Shown: in pieces, positions 28,123-37,922 of the stretch
Position numbering within the stretch: the stretch's first letter is position 1
Layout: every line of letters starts with the position of its first letter
Assembly: GCA_963977845.1 (NCBI GenBank)
Contig: CAXBPZ010000001.1
Location: 62,001-126,000 of the forward strand
Direction: 5' to 3'
Source of the DNA: Methylopumilus sp003533095
GTDB lineage: Bacteria; Pseudomonadota; Gammaproteobacteria; Burkholderiales; Methylophilaceae
DNA: 64,000 nucleotides
Notes under the pieces: model-generated
Told to the model about the DNA's origin: nothing
Database searches by the model: none
What the model saw: only the letters and a program-made list of their open reading frames with translations
Position numbers and translations under genes: made by a program

Positions 28123-29061
28123 TTAAGGATTAATTTCTTGTGACTGATTTTCTTTAGGTTGATCTTGACTGAGATTACGTTGAGATACACCAAGCCACAT
28201 CGCAACTGGACATGCTACAAGTACTGAAGAATAGATACCAAATAAAATACCAATGGTTAATGCAAGTGAGAAATTATGTAGTGTTTCTCCGCCAAAAAAC
28301 AGCATTGAACACACCATGGTTTGTGTCATTAGATGGGTGATGACCGTGCGAGACATAGTTCTTGTAATTGCATTATCAATTACCTCAATGACACTCGCTT
28401 TTCTCATTTTTTTAAAATTTTCTCTGACGCGATCAAAAACAACAACTGATTCATTTACCGAATAGCCTAATACAGCAAGGATAGCTGCGAGCACTGTCAG
28501 GTTAAATTCCCATTGAAAAAATGCAAAAAATCCTAAAATGATAATTACATCATGCATATTAGCAATAATCGCAGCAACCGCGAAACGCCATTCAAATCTG
28601 AGTGCCAGATAAGCAATAATTCCAAAGCATACAAGAAGTAAAGCGAGCGCACCGTTTGCATAGAGCTCTTCACCTACTTGTGAGCCCACAGACTCCACTC
28701 TTTGTATTTTTGTATCTTTATCACTTTCAATAAGAGCTTTTGATACTTTTTCTGACAATTGAGCAATCGATAAATCTTGTCGAATAGGTAAGCGAATCAA
28801 TACATCTTTACTTGTACCAAAGTTTTGCACTGTTGTATCTTTAAGATCAATTGTATTCATCACTTGACGAATTTTTTCGATATCTGCTGGATGGTTATAA
28901 CTTACTTCCATAAGAGTACCACCTGTAAAATCAACGCCAAGATTAAGGCCTCTGATACTTAAAAAGATAATAGCAATAATGAACGTGATGAGAGAAATGG
29001 TCGTGGTTAAACGACCATAGCTCATAAAAGGAATATCTTTTTTTATTCTGAATAATTCCAT
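28123..29061 (-). CDS. secF: Protein translocase subunit SecF
   Basis: Inner-membrane partner of SecD that uses the proton gradient to pull proteins across. 312 residues with six helices and a periplasmic P1-type domain. GLNLGVDFTGGTLMEV and VLGYSVNESVVVFDRVREN are family signatures. It begins two bases after the secD stop. The C-terminal tail is short and Gln/Glu-rich. Confidence 0.96.
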   Translation of the reverse strand: MELFRIKKDIPFMSYGRLTTTISLITFIIAIIFLSIRGLNLGVDFTGGTLMEVSYNHPADIEKIRQVMNTIDLKDTTVQNFGTSKDVLIRLPIRQDLSIAQLSEKVSKALIESDKDTKIQRVESVGSQVGEELYANGALALLLVCFGIIAYLALRFEWRFAVAAIIANMHDVIIILGFFAFFQWEFNLTVLAAILAVLGYSVNESVVVFDRVRENFKKMRKASVIEVIDNAITRTMSRTVITHLMTQTMVCSMLFFGGETLHNFSLALTIGILFGIYSSVLVACPVAMWLGVSQRNLSQDQPKENQSQEINP

Positions 29062-29063
29062 AA

Positions 29064-30917
29064 TTAGTCTTGATGTGGCCTATAAATTTGACCAATCGAT
29101 AATTTATCAATTTTGCGTCGATAGCCGTAAAGAATATTTACGAGAGCTCTTGATACTAAGATAGCGCTAAACATTGAAGTTAAAATGCCTAACACATGAA
29201 CGACGGCAAATCCCTTAATGGGGCCTGTGCCAAACATAAATAAGGCAAGACCTGCAATCAATGTTGTGACATTGGAATCAAGAATGGTATCAAAAGCACG
29301 ATCATAACCTGCATGAATACTTGCTTGTGGCGTGTTACCATTTCTTAGCTCTTCTCTGATTCTTTCGTTAATAAGAACGTTTGCATCAATCGCCATACCT
29401 AATGCTAAGGCAATTGCGGCCAAGCCAGGAAGAGTAAGCGTAGCTTGAAGAATAGATAATAAAGCAACTAATAATAATAAATTTACAGCAAGGGCAAAAA
29501 TAGAAACACCACCAAAGATCATGTAATAAATAATCATCATGACGGAAATAGCCGCAAATCCCCACAATGTAGAATGTATCCCTCGTTTGATATTTTCCTC
29601 ACCCATGCTTGGACCTACGGTACGCTCCTCAATAATTTGCATAGGAGCGGCAAGAGCGCCCGCTCTTAATAGAAGAGATATATCAGTCGCTTCTTGAGGA
29701 CTATTCATTCCAGAAATTTGTACTCGACCACCACCAATTTCTTGTTGAATGACTGGTGCTGTCACAACTTCTGTTTGTCCTTTTTCTATTAGAAGAATTG
29801 CTAAACGTTTACCTACATTTTCTCGCGTAACTTGTTTAAATATATTTGAACCTCTTCCATCGAGGGTGACATGCACAACTGATCTTCCTGATTGCTGATC
29901 TACACCAGGTCCAGCATCAGTAATTCTATCGCCCGTCAGCAATACATTTTTCTTTACAAGAATAGATCTGCCATCTCTATCTTTAAAAAGATCATCTCCA
30001 AAAGGAGCATTGCCTTTTTGGGCACTTTCTAGAGTCGCAATATCTGTTTTATCTTCGTCAACTAATCTGATTTCAAGTGTCGCTGTACGCCCAAGAATTT
30101 CTTTGGCTTTTGCCGTGTCTTGGACGCCTGGGAGTTGGACAACAATTCGATCTAAACCTTGCTGCTGGATAATTGGTTCTGCAACGCCAAGTTCATTGAT
30201 TCGGTTATGAAGTGTTTGTAAATTTTGTTTGAGTGCAAATTCTTGAATTTTTTTCTTGCCTATTTCGCTCATGCCAATATCAAGAGCTTTATCTTTTCCT
30301 GATGAGGATTCGTTGAGCATTAAATCTGGATAATTCACCTTGATAATTTTTTTAGCTTTTTCTAATTCTTCTTGGCTATCAAATTGTAGTTTTACAATTT
30401 CATTTAATCTCGAGGCGCCAATATATGAAATACGCTCTTTTCTAAGCGTCATACGGAAATCATTTAAATAGCTTTCAGCCGCTTTTTCTGATGCTGCTTT
30501 CATATCAACTTGAAGAAGAAAGTGGACGCCGCCTCTTAAATCTAGCCCCAAATACATAGGAATTGCACCAATTTTAGATAACCATGAAGGCGATTTAGAG
30601 ATAAGGTTAAGTGCAATTACATAGTTTGGACCTAAAGCATTCTGAAGAATATCTTTTGCTTTGACTTGGTTGTCAGGATTTGTAAATTTAACTTTAATGC
30701 CATTAGGTTCTTGAATAATGCCATCGAATGGAAGATTTGCTTCTTTTAAAGTACTTTCAATCGTGCCCAAGACAGATAAATCTAATTTATCTGATGTTTT
30801 GGTTGGCATGATCTGAACTGCAGGAGACTCACCAAAGAAATTAGGAATGGAGTAAATTAGGCCAATAAAAATCGCGATTAAAACGAGACCATACTTCCAT
30901 TTAGGATATTGATTCAT
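29064..30917 (-). CDS. secD: Protein translocase subunit SecD
   Basis: 617 residues. Membrane helix 1 is near 8-28, and a large periplasmic region (about 50-440) contains LGLDLRGGVHFLLQVD and RIVVQLPGVQDTAKAKEILG. Five C-terminal helices include AIALALGMAIDANVLINERIREEL. The conserved Asp in GMAIDANVL needed for proton coupling is present. It follows yajC by 27 bases, in the conserved order tgt-yajC-secD-secF. Confidence 0.97.
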   Translation of the reverse strand: MNQYPKWKYGLVLIAIFIGLIYSIPNFFGESPAVQIMPTKTSDKLDLSVLGTIESTLKEANLPFDGIIQEPNGIKVKFTNPDNQVKAKDILQNALGPNYVIALNLISKSPSWLSKIGAIPMYLGLDLRGGVHFLLQVDMKAASEKAAESYLNDFRMTLRKERISYIGASRLNEIVKLQFDSQEELEKAKKIIKVNYPDLMLNESSSGKDKALDIGMSEIGKKKIQEFALKQNLQTLHNRINELGVAEPIIQQQGLDRIVVQLPGVQDTAKAKEILGRTATLEIRLVDEDKTDIATLESAQKGNAPFGDDLFKDRDGRSILVKKNVLLTGDRITDAGPGVDQQSGRSVVHVTLDGRGSNIFKQVTRENVGKRLAILLIEKGQTEVVTAPVIQQEIGGGRVQISGMNSPQEATDISLLLRAGALAAPMQIIEERTVGPSMGEENIKRGIHSTLWGFAAISVMMIIYYMIFGGVSIFALAVNLLLLVALLSILQATLTLPGLAAIALALGMAIDANVLINERIREELRNGNTPQASIHAGYDRAFDTILDSNVTTLIAGLALFMFGTGPIKGFAVVHVLGILTSMFSAILVSRALVNILYGYRRKIDKLSIGQIYRPHQD

Positions 30918-30944
30918 TATTAAATTAAGCAGTCACTTCAGAAA

Positions 30945-31259
30945 TTAAATAGATTTAATAGTGCCCCTAGGCAATAAGGTTTGAATAGATTGCTTTTGAA
31001 TATGAATTTGAGTGCCAGCTGCAATTTCAAGTGTTGCAAATTGATCTTTGATTTTAATAACCTTACCGAGAACGCCTCCGTTGGTGACAACTTCATCATC
31101 TTTTTTTAGTGACTCAATCATGAGTTTATGCGCTTTTGCCTGTTTCATTTGTGGACGAATTAACATGAAGTAAAAAAGGACAAAAATAATGATAAATGGC
31201 AAAAAGCTCATTAAATCGGTGGGTGGGGTATCAGCGGCATATGCGTGACTTATAAACAT
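30945..31259 (-). CDS. yajC: Sec translocase accessory subunit YajC
   Basis: 104 residues with one membrane helix (FLPFIIIFVLFYFMLIRPQ) followed by the conserved QMKQAKAHKLMIESLKKDDE and VVTNGGVLGKVIKI. It associates with SecDF. It lies between tgt (54-base gap) and secD. Confidence 0.95.
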   Translation of the reverse strand: MFISHAYAADTPPTDLMSFLPFIIIFVLFYFMLIRPQMKQAKAHKLMIESLKKDDEVVTNGGVLGKVIKIKDQFATLEIAAGTQIHIQKQSIQTLLPRGTIKSI

Positions 31260-31313
31260 TTATATATCCTACAGGTAATTAATTTTAAAGGGTAATTTTA
31301 ACACAGCAGACAT

Positions 31314-32420
31314 TTATTGAATGCCGCGTTCCCGGTTTTGATGGAATATTTTTCTATAAGTTTCAAATGTACCAGTTTCGATGGCAAACCTAGCTTCTTC
31401 TACTATTTTTTGATAATAAAATAAGTTATGGATAGTATTAAGGCGAGAGCCTAGCATTTCTCCAATTCTAAAAAGGTGGTGAAGGTAAGCCCGAGAATAG
31501 TTTTGGCATGTATAACACTCACAGCTATTATCGATTGGATGAGTGTCATTTTTATATTGTGTATTTTTAAGCTTTAAATCTCCATACCTAGTAAATAGCC
31601 AACCATTTCTAGCATTTCGCGTTGGCATCACACAGTCAAACATATCGATGCCATGAGCAATGGCTTCAACAATGTCTTCAGGGGTGCCAACACCCATCAA
31701 GTATCGTGGCTTATCTTCAGGCATTTTGGGAGCAATAAAACTTATGACTTTTTGCATTTCTTCTTTAGGTTCGCCCACAGATAATCCGCCAATCGCATAA
31801 CCATCAAAATTAATTTTTTTTAATTCATTAAGAGAGAGTTCTCTTAGATCTTCGAACATACCGCCTTGAATGATGCCAAACAAAGCATTTCGATTTGATT
31901 CATGGGCCACTTTACTTCTATAGGCCCATTTTAAACTGAGCTCCATAGAGGCTTTCGCCTCCTCACGAGAGGCTGGATAGGGCGTGCATTCATCAAATAT
32001 CATCACAATATCTGAATTAAGCGCTCTTTGAATTCGCATTGATTCTTCTGGACTCAAGAAACAAGTATCACCATTGATGGGTGATTTAAATTCAACGCCT
32101 TCCTCAGTAATTTTTCTCATTTTGCCAAGACTCCAAACTTGAAAGCCACCAGAATCAGTAAGGATAGATCTTCGCCAATGAATAAACTCATGCAGCCCTT
32201 TAAAAGCTGAAATAGTGTCAAGGCCGGGACGGAGCCAAAGATGGAAAGTATTTCCAAGGATGATTTCAAAACCAATAGACTCTAAATCTTGAGGGCTAAG
32301 AGATTTGACTGCACCATAAGTCCCTACGGGCATAAATACCGGTGTTTGCACAGTGCCATGTTGAAGTTTTAATTCACCTCGTCTAGCTTCACCATCTTTT
32401 TGAATGAGTTTAAATTGCAT
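31314..32420 (-). CDS. tgt: tRNA-guanine(34) transglycosylase
   Basis: Exchanges guanine for preQ1 at the wobble position of GUN anticodons in queuosine synthesis. 368 residues. DSGGFQVWSLGKMRKI holds a substrate Asp, GCDMFDCVMPTRNARNG-like sequence (here beginning GIDMFDCV) carries the nucleophile Asp, and CECYTCQNYSRAYLHHL plus a downstream His form the zinc site. It is the first gene of the tgt-yajC-secDF unit. Confidence 0.97.
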   Translation of the reverse strand: MQFKLIQKDGEARRGELKLQHGTVQTPVFMPVGTYGAVKSLSPQDLESIGFEIILGNTFHLWLRPGLDTISAFKGLHEFIHWRRSILTDSGGFQVWSLGKMRKITEEGVEFKSPINGDTCFLSPEESMRIQRALNSDIVMIFDECTPYPASREEAKASMELSLKWAYRSKVAHESNRNALFGIIQGGMFEDLRELSLNELKKINFDGYAIGGLSVGEPKEEMQKVISFIAPKMPEDKPRYLMGVGTPEDIVEAIAHGIDMFDCVMPTRNARNGWLFTRYGDLKLKNTQYKNDTHPIDNSCECYTCQNYSRAYLHHLFRIGEMLGSRLNTIHNLFYYQKIVEEARFAIETGTFETYRKIFHQNRERGIQ

Positions 32421-32471
32421 GTTTACATTGTGAGTTCGTTACGCAGCAAGTCCATGAGTATAAATTAGAAT

Positions 32472-32500
32472 TAATGAAATCGTTAAAGCTTTGTTATACT
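32472..32500 (+). promoter_or_regulatory. Putative promoter for pssA-leuA
   Basis: TATACT (32495-32500) is preceded by TGT, giving an extended -10. A weak -35 (TAATGA, 32472-32477) lies 17 bases upstream. It is 32 bases before the pssA ATG in the spacer divergent from tgt. Assigned by eye. Confidence 0.45.
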
Positions 32501-32531
32501 AAAAGGCTAAGTTTTTACTTGATAATCACAC

Positions 32532-33311
32532 ATGAAAAAGTTTAAAAGTATCGGAAAAAATAAAGAAGATTTGCTAAGAAGTAAAATAGGCAAGCACACC
32601 TTTTATTTGCTGCCTAATTTTATTACAACAGCTTCTTTATTTTCTGGATTCTATTCCATTGTGCAAGCGATGAATGGCAAATATGAGCTTGCAGCTATTG
32701 CTATTTTTATTGCAATTATTATGGACGGATTAGACGGACGCATTGCAAGACTCACCCATACTGAAAGTGCATTTGGAGCTGAATACGATAGTTTGTCTGA
32801 TATGGTTTCATTTGGGGTTGCTCCTGCACTTATCTTATATGTTTGGGCATTAAAGCCTTTAGGAAAACTAGGCTGGATTGCAGCCTTTGTGTATTGTTGT
32901 TGTGCAGCGTTTAGACTTGCTCGCTTTAATGTTAAATTGGATCAAGATGAAAAAAAATATTTTTTTGGATTACCGAGTCCTGCAGCCGCTGCATTACTTG
33001 TAAGTTTTGTATGGGTATCTAATGAAAACGGTTTTAGTGGGAGCGAGATTTTTTTTAATATGATCAAAATGAAATGGGTCTCATGGTCATTGACAATATT
33101 AATTGCGCTTTCTATGGTAAGTGAAATTAGGTTCTACAGTGGCAAAGATATCAATCTAAGAAATAGTGTTCCGTTCTTTGCGATTTTATTGGTCATATTG
33201 GCATTTGTATTAGTGTCTTATAGTCCACCTGAAGCCATTTTTATTGTAGTGGGCTGTTACTTTTTGTCAGGCTATTTCAATTTAATTAGACATTTTAAAT
33301 TTAAAAAATAA
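32532..33311 (+). CDS. pssA: CDP-diacylglycerol-serine O-phosphatidyltransferase
   Basis: Makes phosphatidylserine, the precursor of phosphatidylethanolamine, in the inner membrane. 259 residues, about seven hydrophobic helices. The CDP-alcohol phosphotransferase signature DG-x2-AR-x8-G-x3-D-x3-D is seen in DGRIARLTHTESAFGAEYD followed by SLSD. This is the integral-membrane (Bacillus-like) type, as in Betaproteobacteria. leuA follows after 10 bases. Confidence 0.94.
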   Translation: MKKFKSIGKNKEDLLRSKIGKHTFYLLPNFITTASLFSGFYSIVQAMNGKYELAAIAIFIAIIMDGLDGRIARLTHTESAFGAEYDSLSDMVSFGVAPALILYVWALKPLGKLGWIAAFVYCCCAAFRLARFNVKLDQDEKKYFFGLPSPAAAALLVSFVWVSNENGFSGSEIFFNMIKMKWVSWSLTILIALSMVSEIRFYSGKDINLRNSVPFFAILLVILAFVLVSYSPPEAIFIVVGCYFLSGYFNLIRHFKFKK

Positions 33312-33321
33312 GGCGCAGTAG

Positions 33322-34872
33322 ATGCAACAAGAAATACAAAACAATAAACTCATCATCTTCGATACGACATTAAGGGATGGAGAACAAAGCCCTGGAGCTT
33401 CTATGACCCAGGAAGAGAAATTGCGCATTGCAAGACAGCTTGAAAAACTTGGTGTTGACGTTATTGAGGCAGGATTTGCGGCAGCAAGCCCAGGTGACTT
33501 TGAGTCCGTTAGTGCTGTGGCGAAAAACATTAAAGAATCAACCGTTTGTTCATTAGCGCGCGCTGTCGAAAATGATATTCGTAAAGCTGGTGAAGCGATT
33601 GAGCATGCAAAAAAAGGACGCATTCATACATTTATTGCGACTAGCAAAATTCATATGGAAAATAAACTTCGTATGACAGAAGATGAAGTGTTAGATCGCG
33701 CTGTTCAAGCTGTGAAATGGTCATTGGAATATACCGATGATGTAGAGTTTTCAGCTGAAGATGCAGTGCGGTCCGAAATTAATTTTCTTGTAAAAGTGTT
33801 TAATGCTGTTATTCAAGCTGGCGCTAAAACTATTAACGTTCCAGATACTGTTGGCTATTCTATCCCTGGAGTTTGGGGTGAACGAATGAAAACGTTAATT
33901 CACCAAGTTGAGAATGCTTCAAAAGTGATATGGTCTACACATTGTCATAATGATCTGGGTATGGCAGTTGCAAATTCACTTGCAGCGGTTATGAATGGTG
34001 CAAGACAGGTTGAATGCACCATTAATGGTTTGGGTGAAAGAGCTGGCAATGCAAGTCTAGAAGAAATTGTAATGGCGGTCAGAACAAGGAAAGATTTATT
34101 TAATTTAACAACAAGCATTGATACGACTCAAATTGTGCCGACTTCAAGATTAGTTTCAACAATCACCGGTTATCCCGTTCAACCTAATAAGGCTATTGTG
34201 GGAGCAAATGCTTTTGCTCATGAGTCTGGCATTCATCAAGATGGCGTTTTAAAGCACAGAGAAACTTATGAGATTATGCGCGCTCAAGATGTAGGCTGGG
34301 GTGCCAATAAGATTTCGCTTGGAAAGTTGTCAGGTCGTAATGCATTCAAAACAAGACTTCAAGAGCTGGGCATTGATATTCAATCAGAGGATATTGTGAA
34401 TGCCGCATTTGCAAGATTTAAAGATTTAGCAGACAAGAAATCAGAGATTTTTGATGAAGATCTCCATGCGCTTATGAGTGAAGAATATACTTCAGAAGCG
34501 ATAGAGCATTACAAATTGATTCACTTGAAAACCATGTCAGAAACAGGCACAACGCCCCATGCAGAAATTAAAATTTCTGAAAATGGAAAAGAGGTTATTG
34601 CTAAATCTTCTGGGGGTGGACCTGTAGATGCCACATTTAAAGCGATCGAAAAAATTGCTAACTCAGGTTCAGAGCTCCAACTTTATTCCGTGAATAACAT
34701 TACAAGCGGCACAGACGCTCAAGGTGAAGTGACGGTCAGATTAGCGAAGGGTGGTCGAATTGTGAATGGCCAAGGCGCTGACACAGATATTGTAATTGCC
34801 TCTGCTAAAGCTTATATCAATGGATTAAATAAACTCCATTCCAAATTAGAGCGCGCCCACCCTCAGGTTTAG
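33322..34872 (+). CDS. leuA: 2-isopropylmalate synthase
   Basis: First step of leucine synthesis, acetyl-CoA plus 2-ketoisovalerate. 516 residues. The TIM-barrel starts with FDTTLRDGEQSPGASM, metal ligands lie in STHCHNDLGMAVANS, and GLGERAGNASLEE and HESGIHQDG follow. The C-terminal regulatory domain (about 390-516, leucine feedback) is complete. pssA-leuA adjacency is typical of Betaproteobacteria. I see no leader peptide or attenuator in the 10-base spacer. Confidence 0.97.
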   Translation: MQQEIQNNKLIIFDTTLRDGEQSPGASMTQEEKLRIARQLEKLGVDVIEAGFAAASPGDFESVSAVAKNIKESTVCSLARAVENDIRKAGEAIEHAKKGRIHTFIATSKIHMENKLRMTEDEVLDRAVQAVKWSLEYTDDVEFSAEDAVRSEINFLVKVFNAVIQAGAKTINVPDTVGYSIPGVWGERMKTLIHQVENASKVIWSTHCHNDLGMAVANSLAAVMNGARQVECTINGLGERAGNASLEEIVMAVRTRKDLFNLTTSIDTTQIVPTSRLVSTITGYPVQPNKAIVGANAFAHESGIHQDGVLKHRETYEIMRAQDVGWGANKISLGKLSGRNAFKTRLQELGIDIQSEDIVNAAFARFKDLADKKSEIFDEDLHALMSEEYTSEAIEHYKLIHLKTMSETGTTPHAEIKISENGKEVIAKSSGGGPVDATFKAIEKIANSGSELQLYSVNNITSGTDAQGEVTVRLAKGGRIVNGQGADTDIVIASAKAYINGLNKLHSKLERAHPQV

Positions 34873-34880
34873 AGATTAAT

Positions 34881-35543
34881 TTGAATTTAGCACTTTTTGA
34901 TTTAGATAATACTATCTTAGCTGGCGATAGCGATTACAACTGGAGTCGATTTTTGATCCAAGAAGGTTATCTTGATGCCGCAATTCATGCCGAAAAAAAT
35001 GAAAAATTTTATGCTGACTATAAAGCAGGCACGCTTGATATATACGCTTTCGTTGAGTTTCAATTTAAGCCACTTGCAAGAAATCCAAGAAGCGTTCTAA
35101 ATCAGCTTTTAAAAAAGTATATTGAAGAGGTCATTAAGCCTATGATTACTGAGAAGGCATATACTTTAGTCAGAAAGCATGATGAAGAAGGGGATTTACT
35201 TATTGTGATTACTGCAACGAATAGCTTTATTACTAAACCTATTGCCGCATTGTTTGGTATAGAAAATTTAATTGGTACTGATCCAGAAGAAAAAGAAGGT
35301 GAATTTACAGGAAAAGTTTCAGGATTGCCTTCTTTTAAAGAGGGTAAAGTGACTCGCTTAGAAGCTTGGCTTAAAAATAAAAATTTATCATTAACTGATT
35401 TTAAAAAATCTTATTTCTATAGCGACTCGCATAATGATTTACCTTTAATGCAGAAAGTGACGCACCCCGTAGCTGTTGATGCTGATGCTATTTTGGCTGA
35501 ATATGCCAAGTCTAGAGGTTGGCCTACAATTTCGTTAAGATAA
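34881..35543 (+). CDS. HAD-IB family phosphatase
   Basis: 220 residues beginning with TTG, eight bases after leuA. The HAD motifs are complete: DLDNTIL near residues 7-13, VITATN (motif II Thr), a conserved Lys in FKEGKVTRLEAW, and YSDSHNDLPLM (motif IV). The helical cap is of the SerB-like IB subclass. The substrate is not readable. The family includes phosphoserine phosphatases and some histidinol-phosphatases, and the leuA neighbour suggests amino-acid metabolism only weakly. Confidence 0.82.
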   Translation: MNLALFDLDNTILAGDSDYNWSRFLIQEGYLDAAIHAEKNEKFYADYKAGTLDIYAFVEFQFKPLARNPRSVLNQLLKKYIEEVIKPMITEKAYTLVRKHDEEGDLLIVITATNSFITKPIAALFGIENLIGTDPEEKEGEFTGKVSGLPSFKEGKVTRLEAWLKNKNLSLTDFKKSYFYSDSHNDLPLMQKVTHPVAVDADAILAEYAKSRGWPTISLR

Positions 35544-35547
35544 TGTG

Positions 35548-36351
35548 TTATCTATGTAGAATAATTTCTAAAACAAATTTGCTACCGAGATAAGACAACA
35601 ATAAAAATAAAAAAGCAGTCAGTGAAATATAAATAGATTTTCTTCCGCGCCAACCATAAAGTTTTTTGCTTGCTAGAAGAAGCCCATAAATAACCCAAGC
35701 CAAAATTGAGAAAACAGTTTTATGTTTAAATTGGAGCGGCGTTCCAAAAACTTGCTCTGAAAATAAAATGCCACTACCAAGTGTCACAGTTAATAAAATG
35801 AAGCCCACTTTATTAATGTTGAATAGAAAATTTTCCATTTCAATTAAAGGCTGTGAGCCAATCAAAAGTAGATCCATTTTCTTTTTCTGATGTAATTTTT
35901 TCTCAAAAATTAAAATAAATATGGCCAATAACGCTGAAAAGGTAAATAGACTATAAGCTAATAAGGCGATAGCGATATGCGTCACAAATAAAGGGGATAA
36001 GTCAGTCGTTAAAAAGTGATTCGACAAAAGCAAGGGATGCATGATCAGAAGAAGTGCTGATGGGATCAGTAAAAATGGCTGCAGATAGTTATATTTTTTA
36101 TTAAAATTAAGCACCCAAATAATCAAAATACTAAAAAATGAAGTTGCACTAAGCGCATTAGAAAAACCTAGATTAATAGGGTTAAAAGAAATGCTAGCTT
36201 TGAGAATAGAAAAATGAGCTAATAAACCAATAGCAATAAGAAGCACATTAAAATTAATTAGCTTTTTATTGGGTATTGGATTTTTAAAGATTAATAGACT
36301 TGGTGTTAGATAGCAAAAACAAGCGATTAAAATAAGTAGCCAAATTTCCAT
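35548..36351 (-). CDS. CcsA/YpjD-like cytochrome c assembly family membrane protein
   Basis: 267 residues with eight hydrophobic helices. It belongs to the CcsA/HemX/YpjD group, in which a Trp- and His-containing region handles haem: here HIAIALLAYSLFTFSALLAI and FKHKTVFSILAWVIYGLLL contain the conserved His positions. Divergent placement next to ffh is the usual location of ypjD in Gamma- and Betaproteobacteria. The exact role there is unclear; E. coli YpjD is linked to metal transport. Confidence 0.78.
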   Translation of the reverse strand: MEIWLLILIACFCYLTPSLLIFKNPIPNKKLINFNVLLIAIGLLAHFSILKASISFNPINLGFSNALSATSFFSILIIWVLNFNKKYNYLQPFLLIPSALLLIMHPLLLSNHFLTTDLSPLFVTHIAIALLAYSLFTFSALLAIFILIFEKKLHQKKKMDLLLIGSQPLIEMENFLFNINKVGFILLTVTLGSGILFSEQVFGTPLQFKHKTVFSILAWVIYGLLLASKKLYGWRGRKSIYISLTAFLFLLLSYLGSKFVLEIILHR

Positions 36352-36426
36352 ATTTTTTTATTTGGTAATTAAAAGTTTAATATACCATGTACATAACGAA
36401 GAGTTAACTTAAAACAGGATGCATGC

Positions 36427-37782
36427 ATGTTAGAAAATCTAACAGACCGATTACAAAGTGTAATTAAAACGATCCGCGGCCAAGCAAGGTTTACTGAGCA
36501 AAATATCAGTGATGCCATGCGGGAAGTCAGAATTGCTTTAATTGAAGCAGATGTTGCTTTAGCGGTTGTTAAAGATTTTATAGATCGCGTTAAAGCTAAA
36601 GCGCTTGGTGTCGAGGTATTACAAAGTCTATCTCCAGGTCAAGCCATTATTAAAATTGTTCAAGATGAACTTACGGTTCTCATGGGGGATCAAAATGTCT
36701 CCCTAGAATTAAATGTAACTCCCCCAGCTATTATTTTAATGGCAGGTCTTCAAGGTTCAGGTAAAACAACTACCTCTGCCAAACTTGCTAAATTACTTAT
36801 TGAAAAAAAGAAAAAAGTATTGCTTGCTAGCGCTGATGTTTATCGTCCTGCTGCGATTGATCAACTTAAAACACTTGCTAAAAATTTAAATATTGAATGT
36901 TTTGATTCAAATCCCAGTCAGAAGCCATTGAAGATTGCATCAGAAACTATTGATTACGCAAAAAAACATTTTTTTGATGTAGTAATTTTTGATACAGCTG
37001 GTCGCTTAGGCATTGATGTTGAGATGATGGATGAAATTAAAGCGCTCCATAAAAAATTAAATCCAATTGAAACTTTATTTGTTGTAGATGCAATGCAAGG
37101 TCAGGATGCGGTTAATACTGCAAAAGCTTTTGGTGAAGCATTGCCTCTAACAGGTGTTATTTTAACCAAGCTAGATAGCGATACGCGCGGGGGAGCTGCT
37201 TTATCTGTAAGACAAGTTACTGGTAAGCCCATAAAATATATCGGTACAAGTGAAAAAATTAATGGCCTTGAACCGTTTCATCCCGAAAGGATGGCATCCA
37301 GAATTCTTGGTATGGGGGACATTGTAAGTCTTGTTGAAGATGCCCAGAAAACGCTAGATGTTAAAGAAGCAGAGAAGCTTGCTGAAAAAGTTAAGTCGGG
37401 AAAAAATTTCGATTTAGAAGACTTTAAAAATCAAATAGGACAGATGAAAAAAATGGGCGGTGTCAGTGCGTTAATGGACAAGATGCCAGCGCAATTTTCA
37501 AGCGCCGCATCTAAAATTAATCCTGAAGATGGTGATAAATCACTTCGTCAAATAGAAGCCATTATTAGTTCAATGACGCCTCTCGAGAGAAGAAAGCCTG
37601 AATTGATTAAAGCTACACGAAAGAAAAGAATTGCTATGGGATCTGGCGTTCAGGTTCAAGATGTAAATCGCGTTCTTAATCAGTTTGAAGAAATGCAAAA
37701 GATGATGAAAATGTTCTCAAAAGGCGGTCTGGGCAAACTTATGCGAGGTATGGCTGGCAAAATACCCGGCTTGAGGCCTTAA
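36427..37782 (+). CDS. ffh: Signal recognition particle GTPase Ffh
   Basis: Binds signal sequences and 4.5S RNA and targets ribosomes to FtsY. 451 residues. An N domain (1-85) precedes the G domain with GLQGSGKTTTSAKLAKLL near 107, DTAGRLG and TKLDSDTRGGAALS. The methionine-rich M domain (about 300-451) includes FEEMQKMMKMFSKGG. Codon use and length are ordinary. tRNA-Lys follows on the same strand with its own promoter. Confidence 0.98.
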   Translation: MLENLTDRLQSVIKTIRGQARFTEQNISDAMREVRIALIEADVALAVVKDFIDRVKAKALGVEVLQSLSPGQAIIKIVQDELTVLMGDQNVSLELNVTPPAIILMAGLQGSGKTTTSAKLAKLLIEKKKKVLLASADVYRPAAIDQLKTLAKNLNIECFDSNPSQKPLKIASETIDYAKKHFFDVVIFDTAGRLGIDVEMMDEIKALHKKLNPIETLFVVDAMQGQDAVNTAKAFGEALPLTGVILTKLDSDTRGGAALSVRQVTGKPIKYIGTSEKINGLEPFHPERMASRILGMGDIVSLVEDAQKTLDVKEAEKLAEKVKSGKNFDLEDFKNQIGQMKKMGGVSALMDKMPAQFSSAASKINPEDGDKSLRQIEAIISSMTPLERRKPELIKATRKKRIAMGSGVQVQDVNRVLNQFEEMQKMMKMFSKGGLGKLMRGMAGKIPGLRP

Positions 37783-37798
37783 TCTTCCACAATCATTA

Positions 37799-37827
37799 TT
37801 GACCAATCAGGCCCAATAACGGATAAT
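37799..37827 (+). promoter_or_regulatory. Promoter for tRNA-Lys
   Basis: TTGACC (37799-37804), 17-base spacer, GATAAT (37822-37827): five of six matches to each consensus hexamer. Transcription would begin about a dozen bases before the tRNA. Confidence 0.7.
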
Positions 37828-37846
37828 TCCATGTTTTGTTTCTTCT

Positions 37847-37922
37847 GGGTCGGTAGCTCAGTCGGTAGAGCAGCGGACTTTTAATCCGTTGGTCGTGGGT
37901 TCGAATCCCGCCCGACCCACCA
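37847..37922 (+). tRNA. tRNA-Lys (TTT)
   Basis: 76 bases with a complete cloverleaf: acceptor GGGTCGG pairs with CCGACCC (one G:C-preserving set), anticodon loop CTTTTAA, T-loop TTCGAAT, and an encoded CCA. The 3' CCA ends at 37922, directly against the complement of the kdoO stop codon at 37923, so no space remains for a separate terminator. Confidence 0.97.
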
